In this document: positions 1 through 6,500 of the stretch, piece after piece
Position numbering within the stretch: position 1 is the stretch's first letter
How the letters are laid out: the number at the start of each line of letters is the position of its first letter
The notes under the pieces: model-generated
The model's database searches: none
Seen by the model: the letters and a program-made list of their open reading frames with translations, nothing else
Told to the model about the DNA's origin: nothing
Program-made: the position numbers and the translations under genes
DNA from: Desulfuromusa sp.
GTDB taxonomy: Bacteria > Desulfobacterota > Desulfuromonadia > Desulfuromonadales > Geopsychrobacteraceae
Assembly (NCBI GenBank): GCA_029934095.1
Contig: JAOZMV010000023.1
Location: 1 to 11,624, forward strand
Direction of reading: 5' to 3'
DNA: 11,624 nucleotides

Positions 1-303
1 CTCAAGCAGCCAGACCCGGGAACTTCGGGCGGACAGCCCTCAATCGTTCCCCTATTCGACCTTGCTCCGGATGGGGTTTACCGAGCTTCCAACGTCACCG
101 TTAGAACTGGTGAGCTCTTACCTCACCCTTTCACCCTTATCCGCCTTCGCAATGCTTCGGCAGACGGTCTTCTCTCTGTGGCACTTTCCCTGGGGTTACC
201 CCCGGTTCCCGTTAGGAACCATCCTGTCCTCTGGAGCCCGGACTTTCCTCCCCCCACACCAGCTAAAGCTTTGGTGGGCGGCGATCATCTGTCCTTCTTT
301 GAC
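1..303 (-). ncRNA. rnpB: RNase P RNA, bacterial type A, 3' end cut off by window edge
   Basis: This is the catalytic RNA of ribonuclease P, which removes 5' leaders from tRNA precursors. On the minus strand the conserved block GAGGAAAGTCCGGGCTCC lies at 233-250. It is followed by stretches closely matching E. coli rnpB as I recall it: CAGAGAG, AAGGGTGAAAGGGTG, and TAAGAGCTCACC. The L15 loop GGTAAA, whose GGU pairs with the tRNA 3' CCA, is at 77-82, and AGCAAGGTCGAATAGG is at 51-66. The last bases in the window (CTGCTTGAG) correspond to roughly nucleotide 320 of about 377 in E. coli, so some 55-60 bases of the 3' end, including the 3' half of P4, lie outside. The 5' end is estimated from the promoter at 308-336 and is uncertain by a few bases. 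The gene lies 15 bases after the zinc-ribbon stop codon. Confidence 0.95.
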
Positions 304-307
304 CAAA

Positions 308-336
308 TTTATAGCTGATTATTGTTTCTCTGTCTC
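308..336 (-). promoter_or_regulatory. Candidate sigma-70 promoter of rnpB inside the end of the upstream gene
   Basis: On the minus strand, GAGACA (331-336, 4 of 6 to TTGACA) is separated by exactly 17 bases from TATAAA (308-313, 5 of 6 to TATAAT). The predicted start is near 301-303, at the 5' end of the RNase P RNA. The -35 box lies in the last codons of the zinc-ribbon gene, whose stop is at 319-321, and the -10 box follows the stop. The match is seen in the sequence; its use is inferred. Confidence 0.6.
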
Positions 337-1032
337 AGCATATAAAATCCGGTTGCAATGGGGGCAGGTTTGGATTTCTACAACTTGCAACAGCTTATTA
401 TACTGCTGTGGTGGCAGCTGCATATTACAACCAAGACAAGCTCCATTTTTGGCTAATGCAAGAGCCAACCCGCCCCGACGCTTGAACAGGGTATGGTACT
501 TTCGCAACAAACTGACAGGAAGTTCTGCCGCAACCGATTCTCGGGTCTTAGTCCGCTTCAATAGTACTTTTTCAGACTCATCGAGCAATTGTTTCAACTC
601 AGCACCACGAGCTTCTGATTTTTCCTGAATGGCAGCAAGTTCATCCTGCTTCTCCTGAAGATCCTCCTCAAGAGTTGTCACTTCCTGTTGCTTGGCCTGC
701 ATCTGTTCTTCAACATCCTTGTTCGCCTTTTTGGCAACATCAATCTCTTTCAGAACAGCCACATATTCTTTCTGGGTTTGGATCTCAGGCAAGCGCGCCT
801 CCACCCGGGTCACATTGTCCCGTTCCTTCAGCAAGCCTTGCTGCAGCTCTGCTTCCGCCTGTTGCAACTGAGCCACCTCATCGTTCAACTGATCAAGCAT
901 TGCCTGAACACGAGTGGCATCAGTCTCAAAAGTATCCAACTCATCAGAATAATCCTTGCGGGTTGCTTCGATAGAGCTGATTTCCTGGTCAATTTCCTGA
1001 AGATCTCTCAGCAGGTTCATTTTGTTTTGCAC
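319..1032 (-). CDS. Coiled-coil protein with C-terminal C4 zinc ribbon (COG1579 / zf-RING_7 family)
   Basis: This gene encodes about 237 residues. The first two thirds are rich in Glu, Gln, Lys and Leu with heptad-like spacing and should form a long antiparallel coiled coil. The C-terminus holds a zinc ribbon of two Cys pairs, CLGC and CPHC, about 20 residues apart, with coordinating Cys at about 199, 202, 223 and 226. The family is widespread and suspected to bind nucleic acid, but its role is not established. I chose the GTG at 1030-1032 because a perfect GGAGG (1041-1045) sits 8 bases upstream. An in-frame ATG at 1045-1047 overlaps that GGAGG and has no ribosome-binding site of its own, so the longer 242-residue form is less likely. 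The gene follows nif3 by about 36 bases, probably in one transcript, and rnpB starts just after it. Confidence 0.88.
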   Translation of the reverse strand: MQNKMNLLRDLQEIDQEISSIEATRKDYSDELDTFETDATRVQAMLDQLNDEVAQLQQAEAELQQGLLKERDNVTRVEARLPEIQTQKEYVAVLKEIDVAKKANKDVEEQMQAKQQEVTTLEEDLQEKQDELAAIQEKSEARGAELKQLLDESEKVLLKRTKTRESVAAELPVSLLRKYHTLFKRRGGLALALAKNGACLGCNMQLPPQQYNKLLQVVEIQTCPHCNRILYAETEKQ

Positions 1033-1040
1033 GTTAATAT

Positions 1041-1045
1041 CCTCC
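1041..1045 (-). promoter_or_regulatory. Strong ribosome-binding site that points to a GTG start
   Basis: GGAGG on the minus strand lies 8 bases before a GTG (1030-1032). The alternative ATG (1045-1047) supplies the first G of this motif. A ribosome bound here cannot start at that ATG, so the motif decides the start codon of the zinc-ribbon gene. Confidence 0.7.
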
Positions 1046-1068
1046 ATGTTCAGTCCATGTTGCGACAG

Positions 1069-2196
1069 TCAGAATACCACCAATGGATCACTCTCTGCTG
1101 TCATTTCTATAACCTCAAGATGAAATTGTTGTTCGGTAGAAACTTTTCGTAACCGCTGGGAAAGTTCTGCTACCATTATTTGTTCCGTGGCAAAGTGGCC
1201 AGCATCAATCAATGCAACACCTTCCGCTCTGGCTCTTTGTGCTTCATGAAATTTGATATCTGCAGTGACCAGACAATCTGCACCATGGCTTACTGCAGCG
1301 GAAAATAGCGACATTCCGGTGCCACCACAAACAGCGACCCGGTTGATCTGCTGTTGTAAATCGCCAACCAGTTTGAGCGCCGGAAGCTGTAAATTCACCT
1401 TCACCTGCTCCGCAAACTGCTGCAATGAAATAGTTTGTTCAAGTTGACCAACCCGCCCCAAGCCAACATCATGGCGTTCCTTTTCCAAGGGAATCAGGTC
1501 ATAAGCCACCTCTTCATAGGGGTGAGCTTTTAACATCCGGGAAACAATCTTATTCGACAAAGAAACAGGAAGAATTGTCTCCAACCGCACCTCTTCAGTC
1601 GCCTCAAGCTCACCGGGAGTCCCGATAAACGGCTGTGTTCCCTGATTGCCACGAAAGGTTCCGGTGCCACGACTGCTGAACGAGCAGTGGTCATAAGCAT
1701 CAATATGTCCCGCGCCAGCAGCAAAAACAGCATCCCGAACTTCCATTGCATATTCGGGAGGGACATAGACAACCAGCTTGTAGAAATGGCCCTTCTGCGG
1801 ACGCTCCAGCGGGACTATGTTGGTTATCCCCAACCGCTGAGCCAACCAGTCGTTTAAGCCATCAGCAGCTCGATCCAGATTGGTGTGGGCACTCACTACG
1901 GCGATATCCTGCTTGATCGCCTGGAACAGAACCCGCCCGGTCATATCTGTAGGGCTCAGATGTTTAATCGGCCTGAATATCAAGGGATGGTGTGAAACAA
2001 TTAGCTCTGCTCCGAGGCGCTGTGCCTCCTGAACGGCAATCTCCTCAGCATCCAGACAAACCAGAACCTTGGTAACTTCAGCTTTCGGGTCACCAACTTG
2101 CAACCCGACATTATCCCACTCTTCAGCTAAATCCGGGGGACAAAGTTGATTCAGTAAACCGATGATATCGGTTAAACGAGCAGTTTTTGGCTTCAC
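1069..2196 (-). CDS. Nif3-like dinuclear metal-centre protein (GTP cyclohydrolase I type 2 homologue)
   Basis: This is a 375-residue member of the Nif3/YbgI/YqfO family of toroidal hexamers with a two-metal site. Metal ligands visible in the sequence are H69 and H70 in SHHP, H104 and D108 in AHTNLD, and H334 and E338 in DAGHFATE. Residues about 138-238 form the insertion found in the longer YqfO-type members, a PII/CutA-like domain that includes AHPYEEVAYD. The family's cellular role is unresolved; some members have been reported as GTP cyclohydrolases, but I would not assert that here. The start is GTG (2194-2196) with GAGGG a few bases upstream. A strong terminator hairpin ends only about 17 bases before this start. 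The zinc-ribbon gene follows in the same direction, a frequent pairing of these two families. Confidence 0.93.
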   Translation of the reverse strand: MKPKTARLTDIIGLLNQLCPPDLAEEWDNVGLQVGDPKAEVTKVLVCLDAEEIAVQEAQRLGAELIVSHHPLIFRPIKHLSPTDMTGRVLFQAIKQDIAVVSAHTNLDRAADGLNDWLAQRLGITNIVPLERPQKGHFYKLVVYVPPEYAMEVRDAVFAAGAGHIDAYDHCSFSSRGTGTFRGNQGTQPFIGTPGELEATEEVRLETILPVSLSNKIVSRMLKAHPYEEVAYDLIPLEKERHDVGLGRVGQLEQTISLQQFAEQVKVNLQLPALKLVGDLQQQINRVAVCGGTGMSLFSAAVSHGADCLVTADIKFHEAQRARAEGVALIDAGHFATEQIMVAELSQRLRKVSTEQQFHLEVIEMTAESDPLVVF

Positions 2197-2213
2197 TAGC
2201 CGCCCTCTTCTGC

Positions 2214-2252
2214 AAAAAGAAAGAGTGCACCGGTTTTCCGATGCACTCTTTC
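2214..2252 (-). terminator. Intrinsic terminator after the tRNA / leader RNA, just before nif3
   Basis: On the minus strand, bases 2252-2238 pair with 2233-2219 in a 15-base-pair stem with an AAAA loop (2237-2234), followed by UUUUU (2218-2214). One pair, at 2241/2230, is G-U on the minus strand but would be a C-A mismatch on the plus strand, so the structure favours minus-strand RNA. It should end transcripts coming from the tRNA gene. The nif3 start codon is only 17 bases beyond the U run. Confidence 0.85.
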
Positions 2253-2362
2253 ACTATCTAGTTCTCCACAGTTGCGAACTGTGTCCCAATCTTTTCGCTT
2301 CTCCGTGGTTCAATATCGGGAAGCATCAACCTTGTTAAGTAATTATTTCCGTTCAATCCAGA
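2214..2362 (-). ncRNA. Candidate structured leader or small RNA between the tRNA and nif3
   Basis: Three hairpins lie in a row on the minus strand. The first is GCTTCCCG (2324-2317) with CGGAGAAGC (2305-2297), 8 pairs with one bulged A. The second is CACAGTT with AACTGTG (2283-2277 with 2273-2267), 7 pairs and a 3-base loop. The third is the terminator at 2214-2252. A weak promoter match upstream, GTGACG (2392-2397), 17 bases, TGTATT (2369-2374), would start an RNA of roughly 150 bases. No open reading frame of note is present. I do not recognise a known RNA family. It may instead be the trailer of the tRNA transcript or an attenuator for nif3. Confidence 0.35.
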
Positions 2363-2406
2363 TTACCTAATACAATAAGTTAGTTACATAACGTCACTAG
2401 AGTTAA

Positions 2407-2483
2407 TGGTGGGCCCACCAGGACTCGAACCTGGGACCAGCCGGTTATGAGCCGGCGGCTCTAACCAACTGAGCTATGGGCCC
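2407..2483 (-). tRNA. tRNA with CAT anticodon, probably tRNA-Ile2 (lysidine type), otherwise elongator tRNA-Met
   Basis: The 77-base minus-strand sequence folds into a full cloverleaf: acceptor stem GGGCCCA with TGGGCCC, D arm GCTC/GAGC, anticodon stem GCCGG/CCGGC with loop CTCATAA, and T arm CCAGG/CCTGG with loop TTCGAGT. The discriminator is A and CCA is encoded. The anticodon is CAT. A first pair of G1-C72 argues against the initiator. C4-G69 and C5-G68, the pairs known to favour the lysidine synthetase TilS in E. coli, are present, and the loop CTCATAA resembles tRNA-Ile2 of other bacteria, so I favour Ile2, which reads AUA codons after C34 becomes lysidine. Elongator Met remains possible. 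Confidence 0.95.
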
Positions 2484-2499
2484 CCTCGCACAAGAGTAC

Positions 2500-2529
2500 A
2501 GAATAAGAAAAGTGACCCACCACTGTCAA
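2500..2529 (-). promoter_or_regulatory. Candidate sigma-70 promoter of the tRNA gene
   Basis: A perfect TTGACA (2524-2529) and TATTCT (2500-2505, 4 of 6 to consensus) are 18 bases apart on the minus strand. The predicted start is close to 2493, about 10 bases before the mature tRNA 5' end. This gives the tRNA its own transcription, separate from rpoD. Confidence 0.65.
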
Positions 2530-2595
2530 GTGAAAGTATCTTTTTCACCTACAAAAATTGATGACCTGCAAGGCGTAGGGGACTGAATTCACATT

Positions 2596-2636
2596 CTGTC
2601 TCCCGAAACCCGGGGACAGACCTCAGGTCAGGCCCC
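2596..2636. repeat. REP-like palindrome pair after rpoD
   Basis: The plus strand holds an imperfect palindrome with arms GGGG (2612-2615) and CCCC (2633-2636) around GACCT (2619-2623), C, AGGTC (2625-2629). Overlapping it is a second hairpin: CTGTC (2596-2600) with GACAG (2615-2619), plus CCCG with CGGG. The two share bases and cannot form together. The core (GGGGACAGACCT) resembles repetitive extragenic palindromes I recall from proteobacterial genomes. Only one copy is in this window, so its repeated nature is unproven. No U run follows on either strand, so it is not a typical intrinsic terminator. The rest of 2530-2701 shows nothing else I can name. Confidence 0.4.
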
Positions 2637-2701
2637 TCACAGTCGAGATCCTGAAAAACTGCTGCAACACCGGAGGGTGGACTTTTTGCCACGCCAAGCT
2701 A

Positions 2702-4447
2702 TCAACTTTCAGTGGAAGCAAATCCCCGCAATCTTTTTGCTCGACTTGGATGGCGTAGTTTACGCAGAGCCTTGGCCTCAATCTGTCGAATCCGCTCACG
2801 GGTTACGTTGAAATCTTGACCAACTTCTTCAAGGGTATGGTCAGATTTCTCACCGATTCCAAACCGCATTCGCAAAACTTTTTCTTCCCGTGGGGTCAAA
2901 GAAGCGAGCACTCGCGAAGTTTGATCGGAAAGATTTCCCTTAAGAACCGCTTCCAATGGTGAGATAACGGCTTTGTCTTCAATAAAATCACCAAGTGAGG
3001 AGTCTTCCTCCTCTCCGATTGGAGTTTCCAGACTGATGGGTTCTTTGGCAATCTTCAGGACTCGCCGAACCTTATCCAGGGGAAGGTCCATCCGCTCAGC
3101 AATTTCCTCCGGAGTCGGTTCACGACCACACTCCTGAACCAACTGCCGGGTGGTTCTTATCAGCTTGTTGATCGTCTCTATCATATGCACCGGAATCCTG
3201 ATAGTCCGAGCCTGGTCAGCGATCGCCCGAGTGATTGCCTGACGAATCCACCAGGTTGCATAGGTGGAAAACTTATAGCCTCGGCGGTATTCGAACTTGT
3301 CAACCGCCTTCATCAAGCCGATATTCCCCTCCTGAATCAGGTCAAGAAACTGCAAACCACGATTGGTATATTTTTTTGCAATGGAAACAACCAAGCGCAG
3401 ATTGGCCTCAACCAGCTCAGCTTTTGCTTTTTTGGCAATCCACTCACCCTTATAAACTTTTTTCAGGTATTCCAGCAAATCGCCAGGTTCAAACCCGGAC
3501 TCTTCCGTAACCCGTTTAAATTTACGTTCCGCCGATAACAAGCGTTTCTCTACCGACAAAAGGATATCACCGGCAACATTCAACTCGTTGGCAACAGCGT
3601 GTGCATCCTCATCACTCTGCCGCATCCGGGTCAAATAGCCACTGATCTCACTATAAGGACGACTGACTTTCTCTTCACAGTCAGCGATTTCAGCCTTCCC
3701 TTTTTTCACCTGATCACCCATATCCTTCAGGCGGTCAACGATTTTGGCAACCTGAAAATCCTTCAGGTGAACCTCCCGCAGCAGCTTGATCAGTTGATCG
3801 CGGGCAGCAGTCTGTTGTGTTTCCAGTTCTTTCTGCTTTTTCTTAGCCGGAGCTGCCAACAATGATTCCTGGATTTCCCCTAGATGTTGTTCCAGAGCAC
3901 CGAGCTTTTCGTGCAGTTCCAACAGCCGCTTACGCTGCGTCCCTTCAACTTCGCCCCCCTCTTCCTCATCATAGTCGCGGGTTATATCAGAAACCCGGGC
4001 CTGTTCCTTTTCCAGCCGCCCCAGCAACTGCATCACTGCATGAGCAGCAATCGGGGTTCGCATCACCACTTTAGTCACCTGGGCTTCACCCTCTTCAATC
4101 CGTTTGGCGATTTCAACTTCACCCTCACGGGTCAGCAGGGCAACCTGGCCCATTTCACGCAGATACATACGTACCGGGTCACTGGTTCTGCCAAGGGTTC
4201 CCGCCTCTAACTCAACTTCTCGTTCGTCACCTTCACTCTCATCATCCTTTGAGTTTGAAGCTTTACTCTCAGATTCGACTACTTCGATATCCATTTCACC
4301 AAACATACTCATGACATCCTCAAGTTGCTCCGAGGAGACCATGTTGGCGGGCAACATATCATTCACTTCGTCGTAGGTGAGAAAACCTCTCTCCTTGCCC
4401 ATATCGATCAGCTGTTGAATTTCATCCGGATTAATTTTTTTAGCCAT
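2702..4447 (-). CDS. rpoD: RNA polymerase primary sigma factor (sigma-70)
   Basis: The housekeeping sigma factor directs RNA polymerase to -10/-35 promoters. The 581 residues show the full domain order. Region 1.1 is about residues 1-55, followed by an acidic linker (about 55-80). Region 1.2 contains [11 protein letters not shown] (90-100). A charged non-conserved region, partly coiled coil, spans about 130-330. Region 2 runs about 344-415, with [21 protein letters not shown] for -10 recognition and melting. Region 3 is about 420-500. Region 4 is about 515-575, with [14 protein letters not shown] and the helix-turn-helix [10 protein letters not shown] that reads the -35 box. The ATG start has AGGAG about 12 bases upstream, a rather long spacing. 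It lies 65 bases after dnaG, last in the macromolecular-synthesis operon, and ends in TGA. Confidence 0.98.
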   Translation of the reverse strand: MAKKINPDEIQQLIDMGKERGFLTYDEVNDMLPANMVSSEQLEDVMSMFGEMDIEVVESESKASNSKDDESEGDEREVELEAGTLGRTSDPVRMYLREMGQVALLTREGEVEIAKRIEEGEAQVTKVVMRTPIAAHAVMQLLGRLEKEQARVSDITRDYDEEEGGEVEGTQRKRLLELHEKLGALEQHLGEIQESLLAAPAKKKQKELETQQTAARDQLIKLLREVHLKDFQVAKIVDRLKDMGDQVKKGKAEIADCEEKVSRPYSEISGYLTRMRQSDEDAHAVANELNVAGDILLSVEKRLLSAERKFKRVTEESGFEPGDLLEYLKKVYKGEWIAKKAKAELVEANLRLVVSIAKKYTNRGLQFLDLIQEGNIGLMKAVDKFEYRRGYKFSTYATWWIRQAITRAIADQARTIRIPVHMIETINKLIRTTRQLVQECGREPTPEEIAERMDLPLDKVRRVLKIAKEPISLETPIGEEEDSSLGDFIEDKAVISPLEAVLKGNLSDQTSRVLASLTPREEKVLRMRFGIGEKSDHTLEEVGQDFNVTRERIRQIEAKALRKLRHPSRAKRLRGFASTES

Positions 4448-4469
4448 TATTGCACCGTTCTCCTCTGCC

Positions 4470-4487
4470 GTCTGAACATATTCAGAC
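4470..4487 (-). other. Hairpin between dnaG and rpoD
   Basis: GTCTGAA and TTCAGAC form a perfect 7-pair stem with a 4-base loop, in the short dnaG-rpoD gap just upstream of the rpoD ribosome-binding site. There is no U run after it, so it is unlikely to terminate. It could be a processing or stability element separating primase from sigma-factor mRNA, as known for the E. coli dnaG-rpoD junction. That role is inferred. Confidence 0.4.
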
Positions 4488-4512
4488 TTATATATTTAAG
4501 TAAGTGTAACGA

Positions 4513-6351
4513 CTACTTTAGATTTGTAAACTCTTTCAACGAATCATTTAGATTTTCTGTTTCGCTACCCTGCTCATAGTAACGAATTTTATCAAGCGAC
4601 TCCCCCCGTCGCCGCTTGCTTTGTTCGTATTGTAATGCCTTCAGACAGTCGGTAAAAATAGCATCAACATTCTCACTGAATTGACCCTGATCAAATCTGG
4701 ATAAATCAATCAGTAGAGGGACCTTGTCGGGGTCAAGCTTGCTGATTAAAGATTTTATATCGAAGCCGGAATCGGTGGCATTATCCAGCAGAAGCTGTGC
4801 TATTTCCAGGGCATCCTGATGATTAAAAAGATCGTGCCCCCCGGCCGCGATTATTTTTTCTTGAGAAACATGATTCTGCAATAAAAGACAGAGTAAAGTT
4901 TTTTCCGAACGACTCCAGCCCGGTTTCAATTCAGCCGGTTTGACTACTTCAGTATAAACATCTCCGACAGCACCGGAAAAAGGGGCTTCCGGGAGGGGAT
5001 AATCCTCAGGCGGTGGCGCTGCGGAATAAATACTCCTTTTCTGCTGCCCCCGATCAGTTACCTTTTTCTTCACCTCTTTCAGCTGCTCCAGGTCAATGCC
5101 ACTGCGTTGAGCCAATTCTTTCAAATAAAGGTCCTGCTCCAGCTCGCTACTCAACCCGGCAATCTGCTCTACAATCTTTTCAGCTGCCTGCGCCTTCTGT
5201 TCAATCCCACGACCCGCTTCAGTCAGAAGATCATCAATAAACAGATCCATCACCGAACGTGCTTTTTCAAGTCGAAGCCGAAAAGCCTCAGCACCCTCCC
5301 GCTGGACGAAAGAATCGGGATCATCTCCACCGGGCAACTCAATCACCGCAGCCGGGAGCCCTCCCTCTTGCAATACCGTCATCGCCTTGAATGTTGCCTT
5401 CCTCCCGGCGGTATCCTGATCAAACAACAGCACCACCCGTTGCACGTAGCGCTTGAGAATTCGCACATGATCCACAGTTAAAGCAGTTCCACAGGTTGCA
5501 ACAACCTGGGGAAACCCGGCTCGACACAACGCCAGTTGATCAAAATAACCTTCAACTACCAGGACCTCCCCACTCTGGCGCATCGCTTGCCGCGCCTGAT
5601 AGAGGCCAAACAGAACCCCCCCTTTATGATAAATCGGAGATTCCGGTGAATTGATATATTTTGGTTTATTGTCATCCAGTACCCGTCCGGCAAAAGCAAC
5701 AATCTGTCCAGACAAATCATAAATCGGAAAGATCAACCGCCCTCGAAACAGGTCATAATCACCTTCGTTCTGCTTGCGCGGACGAATCAACCCAAGAGTC
5801 CGAGCATCTTCAGTCCGGCATTCTTTTTCTTCAAGATGCCTTTTCAACCCATCCCAGGAATCAAGGGCAAAACCAATTTGATACTCCCCGGCAGCCTTAC
5901 GTCCATAACCGCGAGTTTTCATATACGTTCTTGCCACAGCACCAGCCGGGTGATCCATCAATAATTGATGAAAATAGCTTGCAGCAACTTCATTGACCCG
6001 ATAGAGCCGTTCCCGCTGCCGCTGCCGTTGTTCTTCTTCAGGCGACAGCGTTCGCTCTTCCAGATCGATCCCGATCCGTTCCGCTAAACGGCGCACGGCA
6101 TCAGGAAAAGTGAGCCCTTCGATCTGCATCAAAAAGGAGAAAGCATCTCCACCAACGCCACAACCAAAACAATGAAAGAATTGCCGGGCAGAGTTCACAC
6201 TGAACGAGGGGGACTTTTCTGAATGAAATGGGCAGAGACCCATATGATTAACACCGGAGCGCTTCAAACTGACATATTGTGAAATCAATTCGACAATATC
6301 AGTCTGTTCACGAACTTCGTTAATCTTACCTTCTGAAATTTGTCCGGTCAT
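4513..6351 (-). CDS. dnaG: DNA primase
   Basis: Primase makes the RNA primers for the lagging strand and chromosome initiation and works with the DnaB helicase. The 612 residues, near the usual length, begin with a CHC2 zinc finger whose ligands are C40, H43, C61 and C64. The catalytic core follows. Its TOPRIM fold carries E267 in VVEGYFD and the DxD pair D311/D313 in LLFDQD, which bind metal, and a further GGDDPD at about 341-346. The C-terminal 150 residues are the helical DnaB-binding region. The ATG overlaps the TGA that closes the mutS2 reading frame (ATGA), and there is only a weak GAG upstream, so translation probably relies on coupling to mutS2. The gene ends in TAG. An in-frame extension of 21 codons would reach a TAA that overlaps the rpoD ATG. 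Confidence 0.98.
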   Translation of the reverse strand: MTGQISEGKINEVREQTDIVELISQYVSLKRSGVNHMGLCPFHSEKSPSFSVNSARQFFHCFGCGVGGDAFSFLMQIEGLTFPDAVRRLAERIGIDLEERTLSPEEEQRQRQRERLYRVNEVAASYFHQLLMDHPAGAVARTYMKTRGYGRKAAGEYQIGFALDSWDGLKRHLEEKECRTEDARTLGLIRPRKQNEGDYDLFRGRLIFPIYDLSGQIVAFAGRVLDDNKPKYINSPESPIYHKGGVLFGLYQARQAMRQSGEVLVVEGYFDQLALCRAGFPQVVATCGTALTVDHVRILKRYVQRVVLLFDQDTAGRKATFKAMTVLQEGGLPAAVIELPGGDDPDSFVQREGAEAFRLRLEKARSVMDLFIDDLLTEAGRGIEQKAQAAEKIVEQIAGLSSELEQDLYLKELAQRSGIDLEQLKEVKKKVTDRGQQKRSIYSAAPPPEDYPLPEAPFSGAVGDVYTEVVKPAELKPGWSRSEKTLLCLLLQNHVSQEKIIAAGGHDLFNHQDALEIAQLLLDNATDSGFDIKSLISKLDPDKVPLLIDLSRFDQGQFSENVDAIFTDCLKALQYEQSKRRRGESLDKIRYYEQGSETENLNDSLKEFTNLK

Positions 6352-6500
6352 GAGTGACTCAATTCAGCGATCGTTATATTTTCTCCACCCTGATCTGCCG
6401 GTGCAGCATAAAATGCTGTAACCCCTTTTTCCCCGGCTAAATGTTCACGCACCGCTCGGCGGAGAATACCTTCCCCGGCGCCATGGATAATTTCAACCTG
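6348..6500 (-). pseudogene. C-terminal part of the MutS2 Smr domain, cut off by an in-frame TAG
   Basis: Read in the same frame as mutS2 straight through the TAG at 6501-6503, this stretch encodes 50 residues beginning QVEIIHGAGEGILRRAV and ending at a TGA (6348-6350) that overlaps the dnaG start. IIHGxGxG is the signature glycine-rich loop of Smr domains, followed by the expected helix and a closing strand (ITIAEL). The full frame 6348-8762 would give 804 residues, normal for MutS2. There are no other stops or frame breaks. No start codon with a good ribosome-binding site is visible, so it is unlikely to be made separately. It is either a remnant of a recent nonsense mutation or the readthrough tail of MutS2. 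Confidence 0.8.

Noticed and set aside
62..628. Open frame on the plus strand across rnpB and the zinc-ribbon gene
   Set aside because: It runs antisense through a conserved structural RNA and a real gene; it is a shadow frame.
4488..4512. AT-rich stretch (TAAATATATAAG) between dnaG and rpoD as a separate rpoD promoter
   Set aside because: No acceptable -35 box is found 16-18 bases upstream of any of the possible -10 hexamers.
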